Assembly: GCA_045546275.1 (NCBI GenBank)
Contig: JAZQCM010000001.1
Coordinates: 62,001-126,000 of the forward strand
From: RGIG1927 sp045546275
GTDB lineage: Bacteria; Bacillota; Clostridia; UMGS1883
Reading direction: 5' to 3'
DNA: 64,000 nucleotides
Positions 44,351 to 51,229 of this stretch are shown here, piece after piece. Positions within the stretch are counted from its first letter, which is position 1. Each line of letters begins with the position of its first letter. The notes under the pieces were generated by a model that was given only the letters and a program-made list of their open reading frames with translations, did no database searches and was not told where the DNA came from. Made by a program: the position numbers and the translations under genes.

Positions 44351-45571
44351 ATGAAAAAGAAAATTTTAGTTGTTTTAGTAGCTTTGTTAGTTTTAATAGC
44401 CTTACATGTATGTGCAACCGAAGATGTTGTGGTGAAAATGGAAATTGGTAATCCCTTAATGTACATAAACGGTGTGGAAACTGAAATTGACCCAGGAAGA
44501 GGAACCGTGCCTGTAATAGTAAATGACCGGACTCTTGTCCCGATAAGAGCCATAATTGAAGCCTTTGGTGGTAGTGTTCAGTGGATTAACGAGGAAAAAC
44601 AGGTTGTTATAACAATGAATAACGACACAGTAACCCTTTTTATTGATAAACCTGATGCTTATTTTAACGATGAACAGCACACTCTCGATGTTTCACCAAT
44701 CATTTTAAATGACAGAACAATGCTTCCCGTACGGTTTATTGCTGAAAGCTTTAACCTGTCGGTTGCATGGGACAATGATTTAAAAGCAGTATATATTCTA
44801 AAAAACGGCATTGACCAAGAGGAATATGAATATCTTAGCTTAATTGACCCGTTTTCAGGGCAAGCCTATGTGGAAATTAATGATAACCTGCCGTTTTTTA
44901 AAGATTATGAAATAATCCCCATATCATTTGAGTACTATTCAAACCTTGACCAGTTGGAAAGATGCGGAGTTTCAATGGCAAATGTGGTTTTAGATATTAA
45001 GCCTTTCGAAAAACGTGAAAGCATTTCTTCAGTAACTCCCACAGGTTGGGTCAATGAAAAGTACGATATTGTTGACGGCGGCTATCTTTACAACCGTTGT
45101 CATCTTATAGGTTTTCAATTGACGGGCGAAAATGCGAATGAAAGAAACCTTATTACAGGCACAAGGTATTTAAACATTGAGGGCATGCTACCCTTTGAAA
45201 ACATGATTGACAATTACGTTGAAGAAACCAATAACCACGTTTTGTACCGGGTAACCCCATTTTTTAAGGAAGATAACCTTGTCTGCGAAGGCGTTCTTTT
45301 AGAGGCGTATTCAATTGAAGACATGGGCGAGGGGATAACCTTTTGCGTTTTTTGCTACAATGTTCAGCCCGGCATTGAAATCAATTACAAAACAGGCGAA
45401 AACACCCTGGCTGAAAGCATTGATTTAAAAGAACCAAATTTTGTTTACAGAACTCCAAGTGGCAAAAAGTATCATTTTGACAATGAATGTGGCGGCAAAA
45501 ACAGCTTCCCGATAACAATTGAAGAAGCATTAGAAGCAAATCTCACACCTTGCTCAAAATGTGCGGAATAG
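44351..45571 (+). CDS. Secreted DNA/RNA non-specific endonuclease with stalk domain
   Basis: This 406-residue protein has a signal peptide (about 1-23). A copper-amine-oxidase-like stalk domain spans about 40-150 (LVPIRAIIEAFGGSVQW, LPVRFIAESFNLSVAW). The nuclease domain (about 165-345) is of the EndA/NucA type, with YNRCHLIGFQL (probable general base His 251), ENANERNLITGTRYLN and GMLPFEN. The usual DRGH motif reads NRCH. A C-terminal metal-site-like motif follows: YHFDNEC (373-380) and CSKC (401-404). It is likely displayed on the surface to degrade extracellular nucleic acid. Last in an operon with two exporters. Confidence 0.85.
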   Translation: MKKKILVVLVALLVLIALHVCATEDVVVKMEIGNPLMYINGVETEIDPGRGTVPVIVNDRTLVPIRAIIEAFGGSVQWINEEKQVVITMNNDTVTLFIDKPDAYFNDEQHTLDVSPIILNDRTMLPVRFIAESFNLSVAWDNDLKAVYILKNGIDQEEYEYLSLIDPFSGQAYVEINDNLPFFKDYEIIPISFEYYSNLDQLERCGVSMANVVLDIKPFEKRESISSVTPTGWVNEKYDIVDGGYLYNRCHLIGFQLTGENANERNLITGTRYLNIEGMLPFENMIDNYVEETNNHVLYRVTPFFKEDNLVCEGVLLEAYSIEDMGEGITFCVFCYNVQPGIEINYKTGENTLAESIDLKEPNFVYRTPSGKKYHFDNECGGKNSFPITIEEALEANLTPCSKCAE

Positions 45572-45573
45572 AA

Positions 45574-45598
45574 AAAAGACAGCTAAAAGCTGTCTTTT
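45574..45598. terminator. Bidirectional intrinsic terminator
   Basis: An AAAAGACAGCT / AGCTGTCTTTT stem between convergent genes. It overlaps the last codons of the deacetylase gene on the minus strand. Confidence 0.88.
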
Positions 45599-46349
45599 AT
45601 TTTGCAAACTGTCTTCCAGTGTGGTCGATTGTGTAGTTTTCCTTGTATATTAAATCACTTACTCTTACAAACTCATAGCCTGCATCTTTAAGTGCTTGTA
45701 AAATGCCGGGGAGAGCGGCAGCTGTTTGCTTTGTGCCGTTATGGAATAAAAGGATTGAGCCCGGTTGAACCCTATCAAAAATCCGCTTTTTCATTTCTTC
45801 CTCGGTTAAATCCTTCCAGTCTAATGAATCAACATCCCACTGAATCATAAACCTGCCTGTTTCCTTGGCGGCTAAAACAGCATTGTTTGTGTAATCGCCC
45901 GAGGGTGCACGGACAAGGGCTGGCTTTTTGCCGATAAGCTTTTCAATAATGCCGTCGCATTTATCCATGTCGGCAATTATTTCGTCTTTGGTTAAGGTTG
46001 AATACAGTGTGTGGTTATAGCTGTGAGATGCAATTTCGTGGCTGTTGTTAAAAAGCTTTTTAACACTTTCGGGAAAACGCTCCGCCCAGTCACCTGTGAC
46101 AAAAAAGGTTGAAGGACAGCTGTACTGACAAAGCACGGAAATGATTTGGTCAATATCGTCGTCATTCCAGGCTGAGTCAAAGGTAATTGCAATTTTTTTG
46201 TCAGCTGTTTCAACTGAGTAAATAGGGAGCTCTTTTGTTGAAACCGAGGTTTCCACACTTTTGAAAAAGGTGGGGAGGGAAAGTGACAGTGCAAAGGCTA
46301 AAACCATTATTGAAAGCACCATGTTTTTTGTCATAACAAAAATTTTCAT
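45597..46349 (-). CDS. Polysaccharide deacetylase (NodB domain), sporulation-type candidate
   Basis: This 250-residue protein has an N-terminal membrane anchor (about 8-30) and a CE4 NodB domain (about 48-235). Visible motifs are ITFDSAWNDDD (motif 1), HSYNH (metal-binding His pair), RAPSGDYT (motif 3) and LLFHNG (motif 5). In motif 1 the second Asp of the usual TFDDG is Ser, as in PdaB-like proteins (TFDISWG), although the His pair is intact here. It starts two bases after the cwlD-type gene, with GAGG inside that gene. The pairing suggests work on spore cortex peptidoglycan; N-deacetylation is inferred from the family. Confidence 0.85.
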   Translation of the reverse strand: MKIFVMTKNMVLSIMVLAFALSLSLPTFFKSVETSVSTKELPIYSVETADKKIAITFDSAWNDDDIDQIISVLCQYSCPSTFFVTGDWAERFPESVKKLFNNSHEIASHSYNHTLYSTLTKDEIIADMDKCDGIIEKLIGKKPALVRAPSGDYTNNAVLAAKETGRFMIQWDVDSLDWKDLTEEEMKKRIFDRVQPGSILLFHNGTKQTAAALPGILQALKDAGYEFVRVSDLIYKENYTIDHTGRQFAK

Positions 46350-46351
46350 AA

Positions 46352-47071
46352 TTATTCCTCGCTTACGCTATTAATTTTTTCATAGTCTTCAATATTTCGG
46401 TAGTATTCCACTATGCCATCGCAAATGGCAACTGCAAGACGGGTGCGGTAGGTGTCGTCAAGCAGTAATTTTTCCTCTTCGGGGTTTGACAAAAACCCGC
46501 ACTCCACAATTACAGCAGGGATTGTGGAGTTTTTCATTAAATATAATGAGCTTTCCGATTCTTTAATGCCCCGTGTTTGATTTATGGGGTCAATTTTATG
46601 AATTTCGTCCATAATAAGCTGTGCCAAAAGAGTTGATTGAATAAATTTCGGCGAATACAAAATTTCTGCACCACGGTATTTGGATTGATGAAACTTGTTT
46701 ATATGTATGCTTACAAACATGTCGGCAGGCTCGTTTTTCATGATTTCAAGGCGCATATTCATGTCGGTTTTCTTTTTCTTATCAAGACCGTTTTCGTCAT
46801 TTCTGGTCATTATCACTTTAAAGCCTCGCTCTTCTAACTCCTGTGAAAGCTTTTTTGCAATTTCTAAATTCAATGTACTTTCTATTGTTCCTTTTTTACT
46901 TACCGCGCCACCATCGGGTGTGCCGTGCCCAGGGTCAATAATTACACATTTTAAATTTTCGTGATTAAAGCTCATAACTGTAATGCCTTGGTCTGCAAGA
47001 TGCATTACAATAAGTATTAAAATTAAGGCAAAGCCTAAAACAATAATGCCTCTTCTAATTACCAAAATCAA
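46352..47071 (-). CDS. cwlD: N-acetylmuramoyl-L-alanine amidase, CwlD type
   Basis: This 239-residue protein has an N-terminal membrane anchor (about 8-28) followed by an Amidase_3 domain. Zinc and catalytic residues are in IDPGHGTPDGGAV, the Glu in GTIESTLNLEIA, VSIHINKF and the final Glu in VECGFLSNPEEE. Size and order match CwlD, which removes peptide side chains before muramic-delta-lactam formation in spore cortex. The start is TTG 47071, seven bases after GAGGTG. It forms an operon with the downstream deacetylase. Confidence 0.85.
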   Translation of the reverse strand: MILVIRRGIIVLGFALILILIVMHLADQGITVMSFNHENLKCVIIDPGHGTPDGGAVSKKGTIESTLNLEIAKKLSQELEERGFKVIMTRNDENGLDKKKKTDMNMRLEIMKNEPADMFVSIHINKFHQSKYRGAEILYSPKFIQSTLLAQLIMDEIHKIDPINQTRGIKESESSLYLMKNSTIPAVIVECGFLSNPEEEKLLLDDTYRTRLAVAICDGIVEYYRNIEDYEKINSVSEE

Positions 47072-47203
47072 AAAAATTCACCTCGTTTATATACTTTATG
47101 AAGCCCTTTTATAAAAAATGACTTAACACTCTTTGTAATATGATAGAAAAATCTGCATATAATTAAATAAAGCCATGCTTTGTACATAAAGGAGTGTTTT
47201 AAT

Positions 47204-47803
47204 ATGGAGAATAATTTTATATGCCTTAAAGGCACTGTTTTGGGTGATGTGGAATACAGCCACAGCGTTCAGGATGAAGAATTTTATAAGTTTATGTTGA
47301 ATGTTGCCCGACTTTCGGGAGCTATAGATTCACTTCCGATTACTGTGTCCAAAAAGCTGTTGGACGAAAATGAAATTAAAAGCGGCAACAATATTACCGT
47401 AACAGGACAAATACGAAGCTACAATAAATACATGGAAAACAGAACAAGGCTTATTCTGACCGCTTTTGCAAAGTCGATTGAAGAGGATATGGAGGAGGAT
47501 AACCCCAATAACGTTGTTTTAAACGGCTATGTTTGCAAAACTCCCACCTACAGAAAAACCCCCTTCGGAAGAGAAATAACCGATGTGATTATTGCGGTGA
47601 ACAGAGCCTTTAACCGTTCTGACTACATTCCCTCAATCTGTTGGGGAAAAAACGCTGTTTTGTGTCGTGATTTAGCCGTTGGGACAAATGTTTTAATTAA
47701 AGGAAGGCTACAGTCACGTGAATACACAAAACGTGACGGAGATGAATACACCATAAGAACAGCATATGAGGTTTCGGTTGGAGAAATTGAAGAAATTTCG
47801 TAA
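47204..47803 (+). CDS. Single-stranded DNA-binding-like protein with two tandem OB folds
   Basis: This 199-residue protein appears to contain two SSB-type OB domains (about 1-95 and 98-199). The second is clearer: NNVVLNGYVCKTPTYRKTPFGREITDVIIAVNRAF, which repeats the start and strand pattern of bacterial Ssb, followed by SICWGKNAVLC and GTNVLIKGRLQSREY. The first half has FICLKGTVLGDVEY and NITVTGQIRSYN. There is no acidic DDDIPF-type C-terminal tail, so it probably does not recruit partners as the replicative Ssb does. AAAGGAG precedes ATG 47204. It is divergent from cwlD and lies 64 bases before ruvX. Confidence 0.75.
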   Translation: MENNFICLKGTVLGDVEYSHSVQDEEFYKFMLNVARLSGAIDSLPITVSKKLLDENEIKSGNNITVTGQIRSYNKYMENRTRLILTAFAKSIEEDMEEDNPNNVVLNGYVCKTPTYRKTPFGREITDVIIAVNRAFNRSDYIPSICWGKNAVLCRDLAVGTNVLIKGRLQSREYTKRDGDEYTIRTAYEVSVGEIEEIS

Positions 47804-47809
47804 TTTAGG

Positions 47810-47838
47810 TTGCATGAAAGAAAAAAATATAGTATAAT
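47810..47838 (+). promoter_or_regulatory. SigA-type promoter of ruvX
   Basis: TTGCAT (47810-47815), a 17-base spacer and consensus TATAAT (47833-47838), 29 bases before the ruvX start. Confidence 0.7.
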
Positions 47839-47867
47839 CACTTGTGAAAAACTAAGTGAGGTGTGCT

Positions 47868-48284
47868 ATGCGAATTATAGGACTTGACTACGGCGAAGCG
47901 AGAATAGGTGTTGCAATAAGCGATATTTTAGAAACTATTGCAAACCCCATGGATACCATTTCCGAAAAGGATCGTGAAAAACAGCTTGAAAAGGTTTTGG
48001 CGGTAATTGAAAAGGAACGGGTTGAAAAAATTGTTGTTGGTCTTCCTATGAGGATGGACGGCACCTTGGGACACAGAGCGGAATACACTAAAGAATTTGC
48101 CGAGGAATTGGCAGCAAGGTGCAGTCTGCCTCTTGTTATGTGGGATGAAAGATTATCCTCGTCCGAGGCTCACAGGCTTCTTGAACAAGGCGGTGTGGGC
48201 GGCAAAAAACGAAAGACAAAGGTTGATAAGATTGCAGCAGTTTTAATACTGCAAACCTATCTTGACAGCCAAGTTAAAATATGA
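47868..48284 (+). CDS. ruvX: RuvX/YqgF RNase H-fold nuclease (pre-16S rRNA processing, Holliday junction resolvase-like)
   Basis: This 138-residue RNase H-like protein has the catalytic acids in GLDYGEARIGVAISD, MWDERLSS and DKIAAVLILQTYL. The start at 47868 is preceded by GTGAGGTG. The following gene is a DUF1292 protein 14 bases downstream, the same neighbour as in other Firmicutes (yrrK-yrzB). Confidence 0.93.
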   Translation: MRIIGLDYGEARIGVAISDILETIANPMDTISEKDREKQLEKVLAVIEKERVEKIVVGLPMRMDGTLGHRAEYTKEFAEELAARCSLPLVMWDERLSSSEAHRLLEQGGVGGKKRKTKVDKIAAVLILQTYLDSQVKI

Positions 48285-48298
48285 AAGGATGTATAACA

Positions 48299-48556
48299 AT
48301 GGAAAACAACAAGGATGAAATTCTCGACACTATGGAAGATTTTGACGTGCTTGATGAAATTGACTACGAGGGTGCAACTTATTTTGCTATGACACCTATC
48401 GAAGGTAAGGACGCAGAAGGCGAAGTTTTCATTATGAAGCTCGTTGACATTGATGGTGCTGAAATGCTTGAAAGTGTAGAAGATGATGAATTGTTCGACA
48501 CAATTTACAACATTTTTAAAGAGAATAACGCTGACGAATTTGACTTTTTAGATTAA
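48299..48556 (+). CDS. DUF1292 (YrzB-type) small acidic protein
   Basis: This 85-residue, strongly acidic protein of the DUF1292 family has EIDYEGATYFAMTPIEG and DELFDTIYNIFKENNADEFDFLD. Function is unknown; it is nearly always next to ruvX in Firmicutes. ATG 48299 follows AAAGGATG; an in-frame start six codons earlier lies before that site. Confidence 0.85.
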   Translation: MENNKDEILDTMEDFDVLDEIDYEGATYFAMTPIEGKDAEGEVFIMKLVDIDGAEMLESVEDDELFDTIYNIFKENNADEFDFLD

Positions 48557-48571
48557 TTTTCTTAAAGGAAT

Positions 48572-48775
48572 ATGCAAAGATAAATCGCTCTGCGGTGTGC
48601 GAAAATTCAGGGCACTATTTGAACCAACACACTTTTAAAGGGAGAATGAGCTCGGGTCGCTGCGTGTAAGCTTTCCCTTGGGCAACCGACGAAGAAAGAA
48701 ACCCATAACCGATCCGGAATTCACCCACCTGCTTTGCAGGTTTCAAATAAGCTCGATTTACGGCATTGCGGGGCA
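48572..48775 (+). ncRNA. ssrS: Probable 6S RNA (SsrS)
   Basis: This non-coding interval can fold into the long rod with a central bubble typical of 6S RNA, which sequesters SigA-RNA polymerase. Closing pairs are ATGC/GCAT (48572/48763) and TAAATCG/CGATTTA (48581-48587/48754-48760). Next comes ATTTGAACC with GGTTTCAAAT (48617-48625/48739-48748). The bubble then opens, with a small hairpin CCTG-CTTT-CAGG on its 3' side, a known feature of 6S in Firmicutes. A further stem GAAT/ATTC with CGG/CCG follows. The pieces TTTGAACC and CTTGGGCAACC resemble those I recall from Gram-positive 6S. Ends are approximate. I see no coding frame here. Confidence 0.65.
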
Positions 48776-48796
48776 TTTTATTAAGGAGGAGTAATC

Positions 48797-49216
48797 ATGA
48801 GTAAGATTATTTGCAATAAATGCGGTGAAAAAATAAAAATCAAGTCTGTTTTTTTAGAAACAGCAGGTTGTGAAAACTGCGGTAACCGCATTGATTTTTC
48901 AACTCTTGATGCTCTTAGCGGTGTGAGACAAGCTCTTTTATTGGGAGTTTCGGTTTTTCTTGGAATCTGTGCATTTATTTTTATGGTAATCAATGATGTT
49001 TCCTTCAGTCAGTTGCCACAGGTTTTTGCTTCTTTGAGTGCAGGTGCGGCAGGCATGCTGTTATTGTTCCTCATGGTGGTAATCATTATTGTAGGTATGC
49101 TTGAAAAAAGCATTGGTTGCCGTGTATATGAACAGTGGAGAAGAAGAGAAGAAGAGCTTGAACAAATTGCCGAACAAAAGCGCCGTGAGGATGCTTTAAA
49201 AGAAGCTGAAGAATAA
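48797..49216 (+). CDS. Zinc-ribbon membrane protein of unknown function
   Basis: This 139-residue protein has an N-terminal CNKC...CENC zinc ribbon (residues 6-28) and two hydrophobic helices (about 48-66 and 82-104). Its charged C-terminus (about 108-139, RRREEELEQIAEQKRREDAL) is probably a coiled coil. AAGGAGGAG precedes the ATG. I do not recognise a family with a known role. It lies between the 6S RNA and a terminator as a single gene. Confidence 0.7.
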   Translation: MSKIICNKCGEKIKIKSVFLETAGCENCGNRIDFSTLDALSGVRQALLLGVSVFLGICAFIFMVINDVSFSQLPQVFASLSAGAAGMLLLFLMVVIIIVGMLEKSIGCRVYEQWRRREEELEQIAEQKRREDALKEAEE

Positions 49217-49229
49217 TTACATAAAAATT

Positions 49230-49253
49230 AAAGCGAGGGATTTCCCTCGCTTT
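49230..49253. terminator. Bidirectional intrinsic terminator
   Basis: An AAAGCGAGGGA / TCCCTCGCTTT stem with a two-base TT loop (one base pair fewer gives a four-base loop), between convergent genes, with a T-run on the plus strand. Confidence 0.85.
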
Positions 49254-49259
49254 TTCCAT

Positions 49260-50033
49260 TTAAATATTAAATTCAGTTCCTGTTGAAATGTATTGTAGCT
49301 TATCCTTCATTATTTGCTTTAATATGTTAAACTGTTCAATTCCTGTGCAATGGCAGGTGTAGTAGTGAGTGTTGTGCTTTAAAAGAGTGTTTGCTGCATT
49401 GTTAAGCTTATTAATTCCATGCTCATTTGTTTCAATCTTCATAAAATGGAAGCCGCCGATAAGTACATCAGGCTCAAAAAAATCCGCAATGTTCAAAATG
49501 CCCTTATGAGAACAACCGCTGATAAGAATTCTTTTGCCGTTTTCAACAATTTCTAAATATTGTTCATGGCGAAAATCATCGGGAGCATTGTTTTCAAGCT
49601 TAAGTCCGTAATGCTCCACAGAATATGGGGTAGGGAGCAGACCTCCGGGATAGATAGTAAGATTGTGTGTTTTTAAAGGTGACTTAACTTCAACAAATTT
49701 GTCTGTTTTAATGCTTTCCGTAAGACCAATAAAGCCGTTTGAGGAATAGTGTGCTTCAAATGCATAGGGACTGATATAAATAGGTGCTTTCGGATTAATT
49801 GCAGTGAATTTTTCGAGTCCGCCGCCATGGTCGTAATGACCGTGAGAGAGAATGGCAATATCAACCATTGAAAGGTCAATGTTCAGCTTTTCAGCGTTTT
49901 TCACAAAAACATCGCTCTGACCTGTGTCGAAGAGAATTTTGTGGTTTTCACTTTCAATGTAAAGGCTGAGTCCGTGCTCTGCCTGAAATTTTTCGGATAA
50001 TGTTGTGTTTTCGGATAAAACAACGATTTTCAT
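49260..50033 (-). CDS. MBL-fold metallo-hydrolase
   Basis: This 257-residue metallo-beta-lactamase-fold protein has the zinc motif SHGHYDHGGG, then GCSHKGILNI and FHFMKIE, and a late CHCTG. The arrangement is that of the family often labelled as a dihydropterin/RFA-P-related hydrolase; the true substrate is unknown. The start at 50033 has AAGGAGC eight bases upstream. A much longer open frame continues upstream to 50216 but runs antisense-free into the end of mreB and has no ribosome site, so it is not used. It lies 43 bases after mreB, past a terminator. Confidence 0.85.
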   Translation of the reverse strand: MKIVVLSENTTLSEKFQAEHGLSLYIESENHKILFDTGQSDVFVKNAEKLNIDLSMVDIAILSHGHYDHGGGLEKFTAINPKAPIYISPYAFEAHYSSNGFIGLTESIKTDKFVEVKSPLKTHNLTIYPGGLLPTPYSVEHYGLKLENNAPDDFRHEQYLEIVENGKRILISGCSHKGILNIADFFEPDVLIGGFHFMKIETNEHGINKLNNAANTLLKHNTHYYTCHCTGIEQFNILKQIMKDKLQYISTGTEFNI

Positions 50034-50048
50034 AAAATGCTCCTTAAA

Positions 50049-50072
50049 AAGGGATTGCAAATGCAATCCCTT
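50049..50072 (-). terminator. Intrinsic terminator after mreB
   Basis: An AAGGGATTGCA / TGCAATCCCTT stem followed on the minus strand by TTTTT. The ribosome site of the next gene comes directly after. Confidence 0.78.
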
Positions 50073-50076
50073 AAAA

Positions 50077-51063
50077 TTATTGTAATAAGTGTAGCTTTGA
50101 AAGGAACTTGCCTGTGCCACGTGCCACGGAAGAAATCGGGTCTTCGGGAATGTTGACTTTAATGCCTGTTTGCGACGATATAAGCTTGTCAAAGCCGTAG
50201 AGCAGACTGCCGCCACCGGTTAAAGTAATCCCAAAGTCGGAAATATCGCCTGAAAGCTCAGGTGGTGTTTGCTCAAGAACGTCTTTAACTGCTTCAACAA
50301 TGGCGTTTACAGGCTCCTGTAAAGCCTCCATTATTTCTTCGGAGGTTATTACCATGCTCTGAGGAAGACCCGAAACAAGGCTTCTGCCTTTAATTTCGGT
50401 GTTGAGCGAGGTGGGGCGGTTGAACACACAGCCGATTTCTTTTTTGACATATTCAGCTGTTTTTTCGCCAATTATAATTGCAAACTTTTTACGAACATAT
50501 TTAATAATAGCATCGTCAAAACGGTCGCCTGCAATTTTTAAGGATGCAGATGAAACCATTCCGTTCATTGAAATTACTGCAATATCAGTAACACCGCCGC
50601 CAATGTCAATGACCATTCTGCCTGCAGGGCGGGAAATGTCAATGCCTTCACCGATTGCTGCGGCAATCGGCGCTGAAACAACATGAACTTTGCCTGCACC
50701 GCTTTTAATGAGCGCTTCCTGCACGGCACGCTTTTCAACTTCTGTAGCGCCACCAGGAACGGAAACAACAACCTTTGGTTTGAAAATGTTTTTTGAACAT
50801 ATTTTTTTGATGAAGACCGAAAGCATTTCTTCAGTTGCCTTATAATCGGAAATTACGCCGTCGCGGATAGGTCGCACAGCAACAATGCCCACGGGAGTTC
50901 TGCCAAGCATGGTTTCAGATTGGAGACCTACTGCCTGAATTTTTTTGCTCGCACGATAAATAGTAACAATGGAAGGCTCCTTAAGAGCAATACCTTTCTT
51001 TGTGGCAATAAGCACATTGGAAGTGCCTAAATCAATGCCGATTTCATGAACAAAATTAAACAT
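50077..51063 (-). CDS. mreB: MreB/Mbl-type bacterial actin
   Basis: This 328-residue actin-fold ATPase organises lateral wall synthesis at the membrane. Phosphate loops are IGIDLGTSNVLIA and VIDIGGGVTDIAVI. VVVSVPGGATEVEKRAV, APIAAAIGEGIDI and GITLTGGGSLLYGFDKL also follow MreB. Compared with canonical members, GTANT is GTSNV and VPSGVT is VPGGAT, so it may be an Mbl/MreBH-type paralogue. mreC and mreD are not next to it. Start ATG 51063 has GGTCGGTG upstream. Confidence 0.9.
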   Translation of the reverse strand: MFNFVHEIGIDLGTSNVLIATKKGIALKEPSIVTIYRASKKIQAVGLQSETMLGRTPVGIVAVRPIRDGVISDYKATEEMLSVFIKKICSKNIFKPKVVVSVPGGATEVEKRAVQEALIKSGAGKVHVVSAPIAAAIGEGIDISRPAGRMVIDIGGGVTDIAVISMNGMVSSASLKIAGDRFDDAIIKYVRKKFAIIIGEKTAEYVKKEIGCVFNRPTSLNTEIKGRSLVSGLPQSMVITSEEIMEALQEPVNAIVEAVKDVLEQTPPELSGDISDFGITLTGGGSLLYGFDKLISSQTGIKVNIPEDPISSVARGTGKFLSKLHLLQ

Positions 51064-51163
51064 ATGTTTTCACCGACCTATGAGAATTTACAATCATTAT
51101 TATAGTTATAATACCAAATTTTGCCCGATAAATCAATGGCTTTTTTATATTTACTTAAAGCTA

Positions 51164-51192
51164 TTGACAAAAAGGTGTGATTAGTGTAGTAT
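51164..51192 (+). promoter_or_regulatory. SigA-type promoter of CBS-domain membrane protein gene
   Basis: Consensus TTGACA (51164-51169), a 17-base spacer and TAGTAT (51187-51192), about 38 bases before the start codon. Confidence 0.7.
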
Positions 51193-51229
51193 ATATTTGA
51201 TTTTTTATGTAAAGGATTTGATATTTTTT

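Noticed and set aside
39434..51179. Shared 16-base string TTGACAAAAAGGTGTG at 39434 and 51164
   Set aside because: One copy is part of a terminator and the other of a promoter -35 region; flanks differ, so it is most likely coincidence rather than a repeat family.
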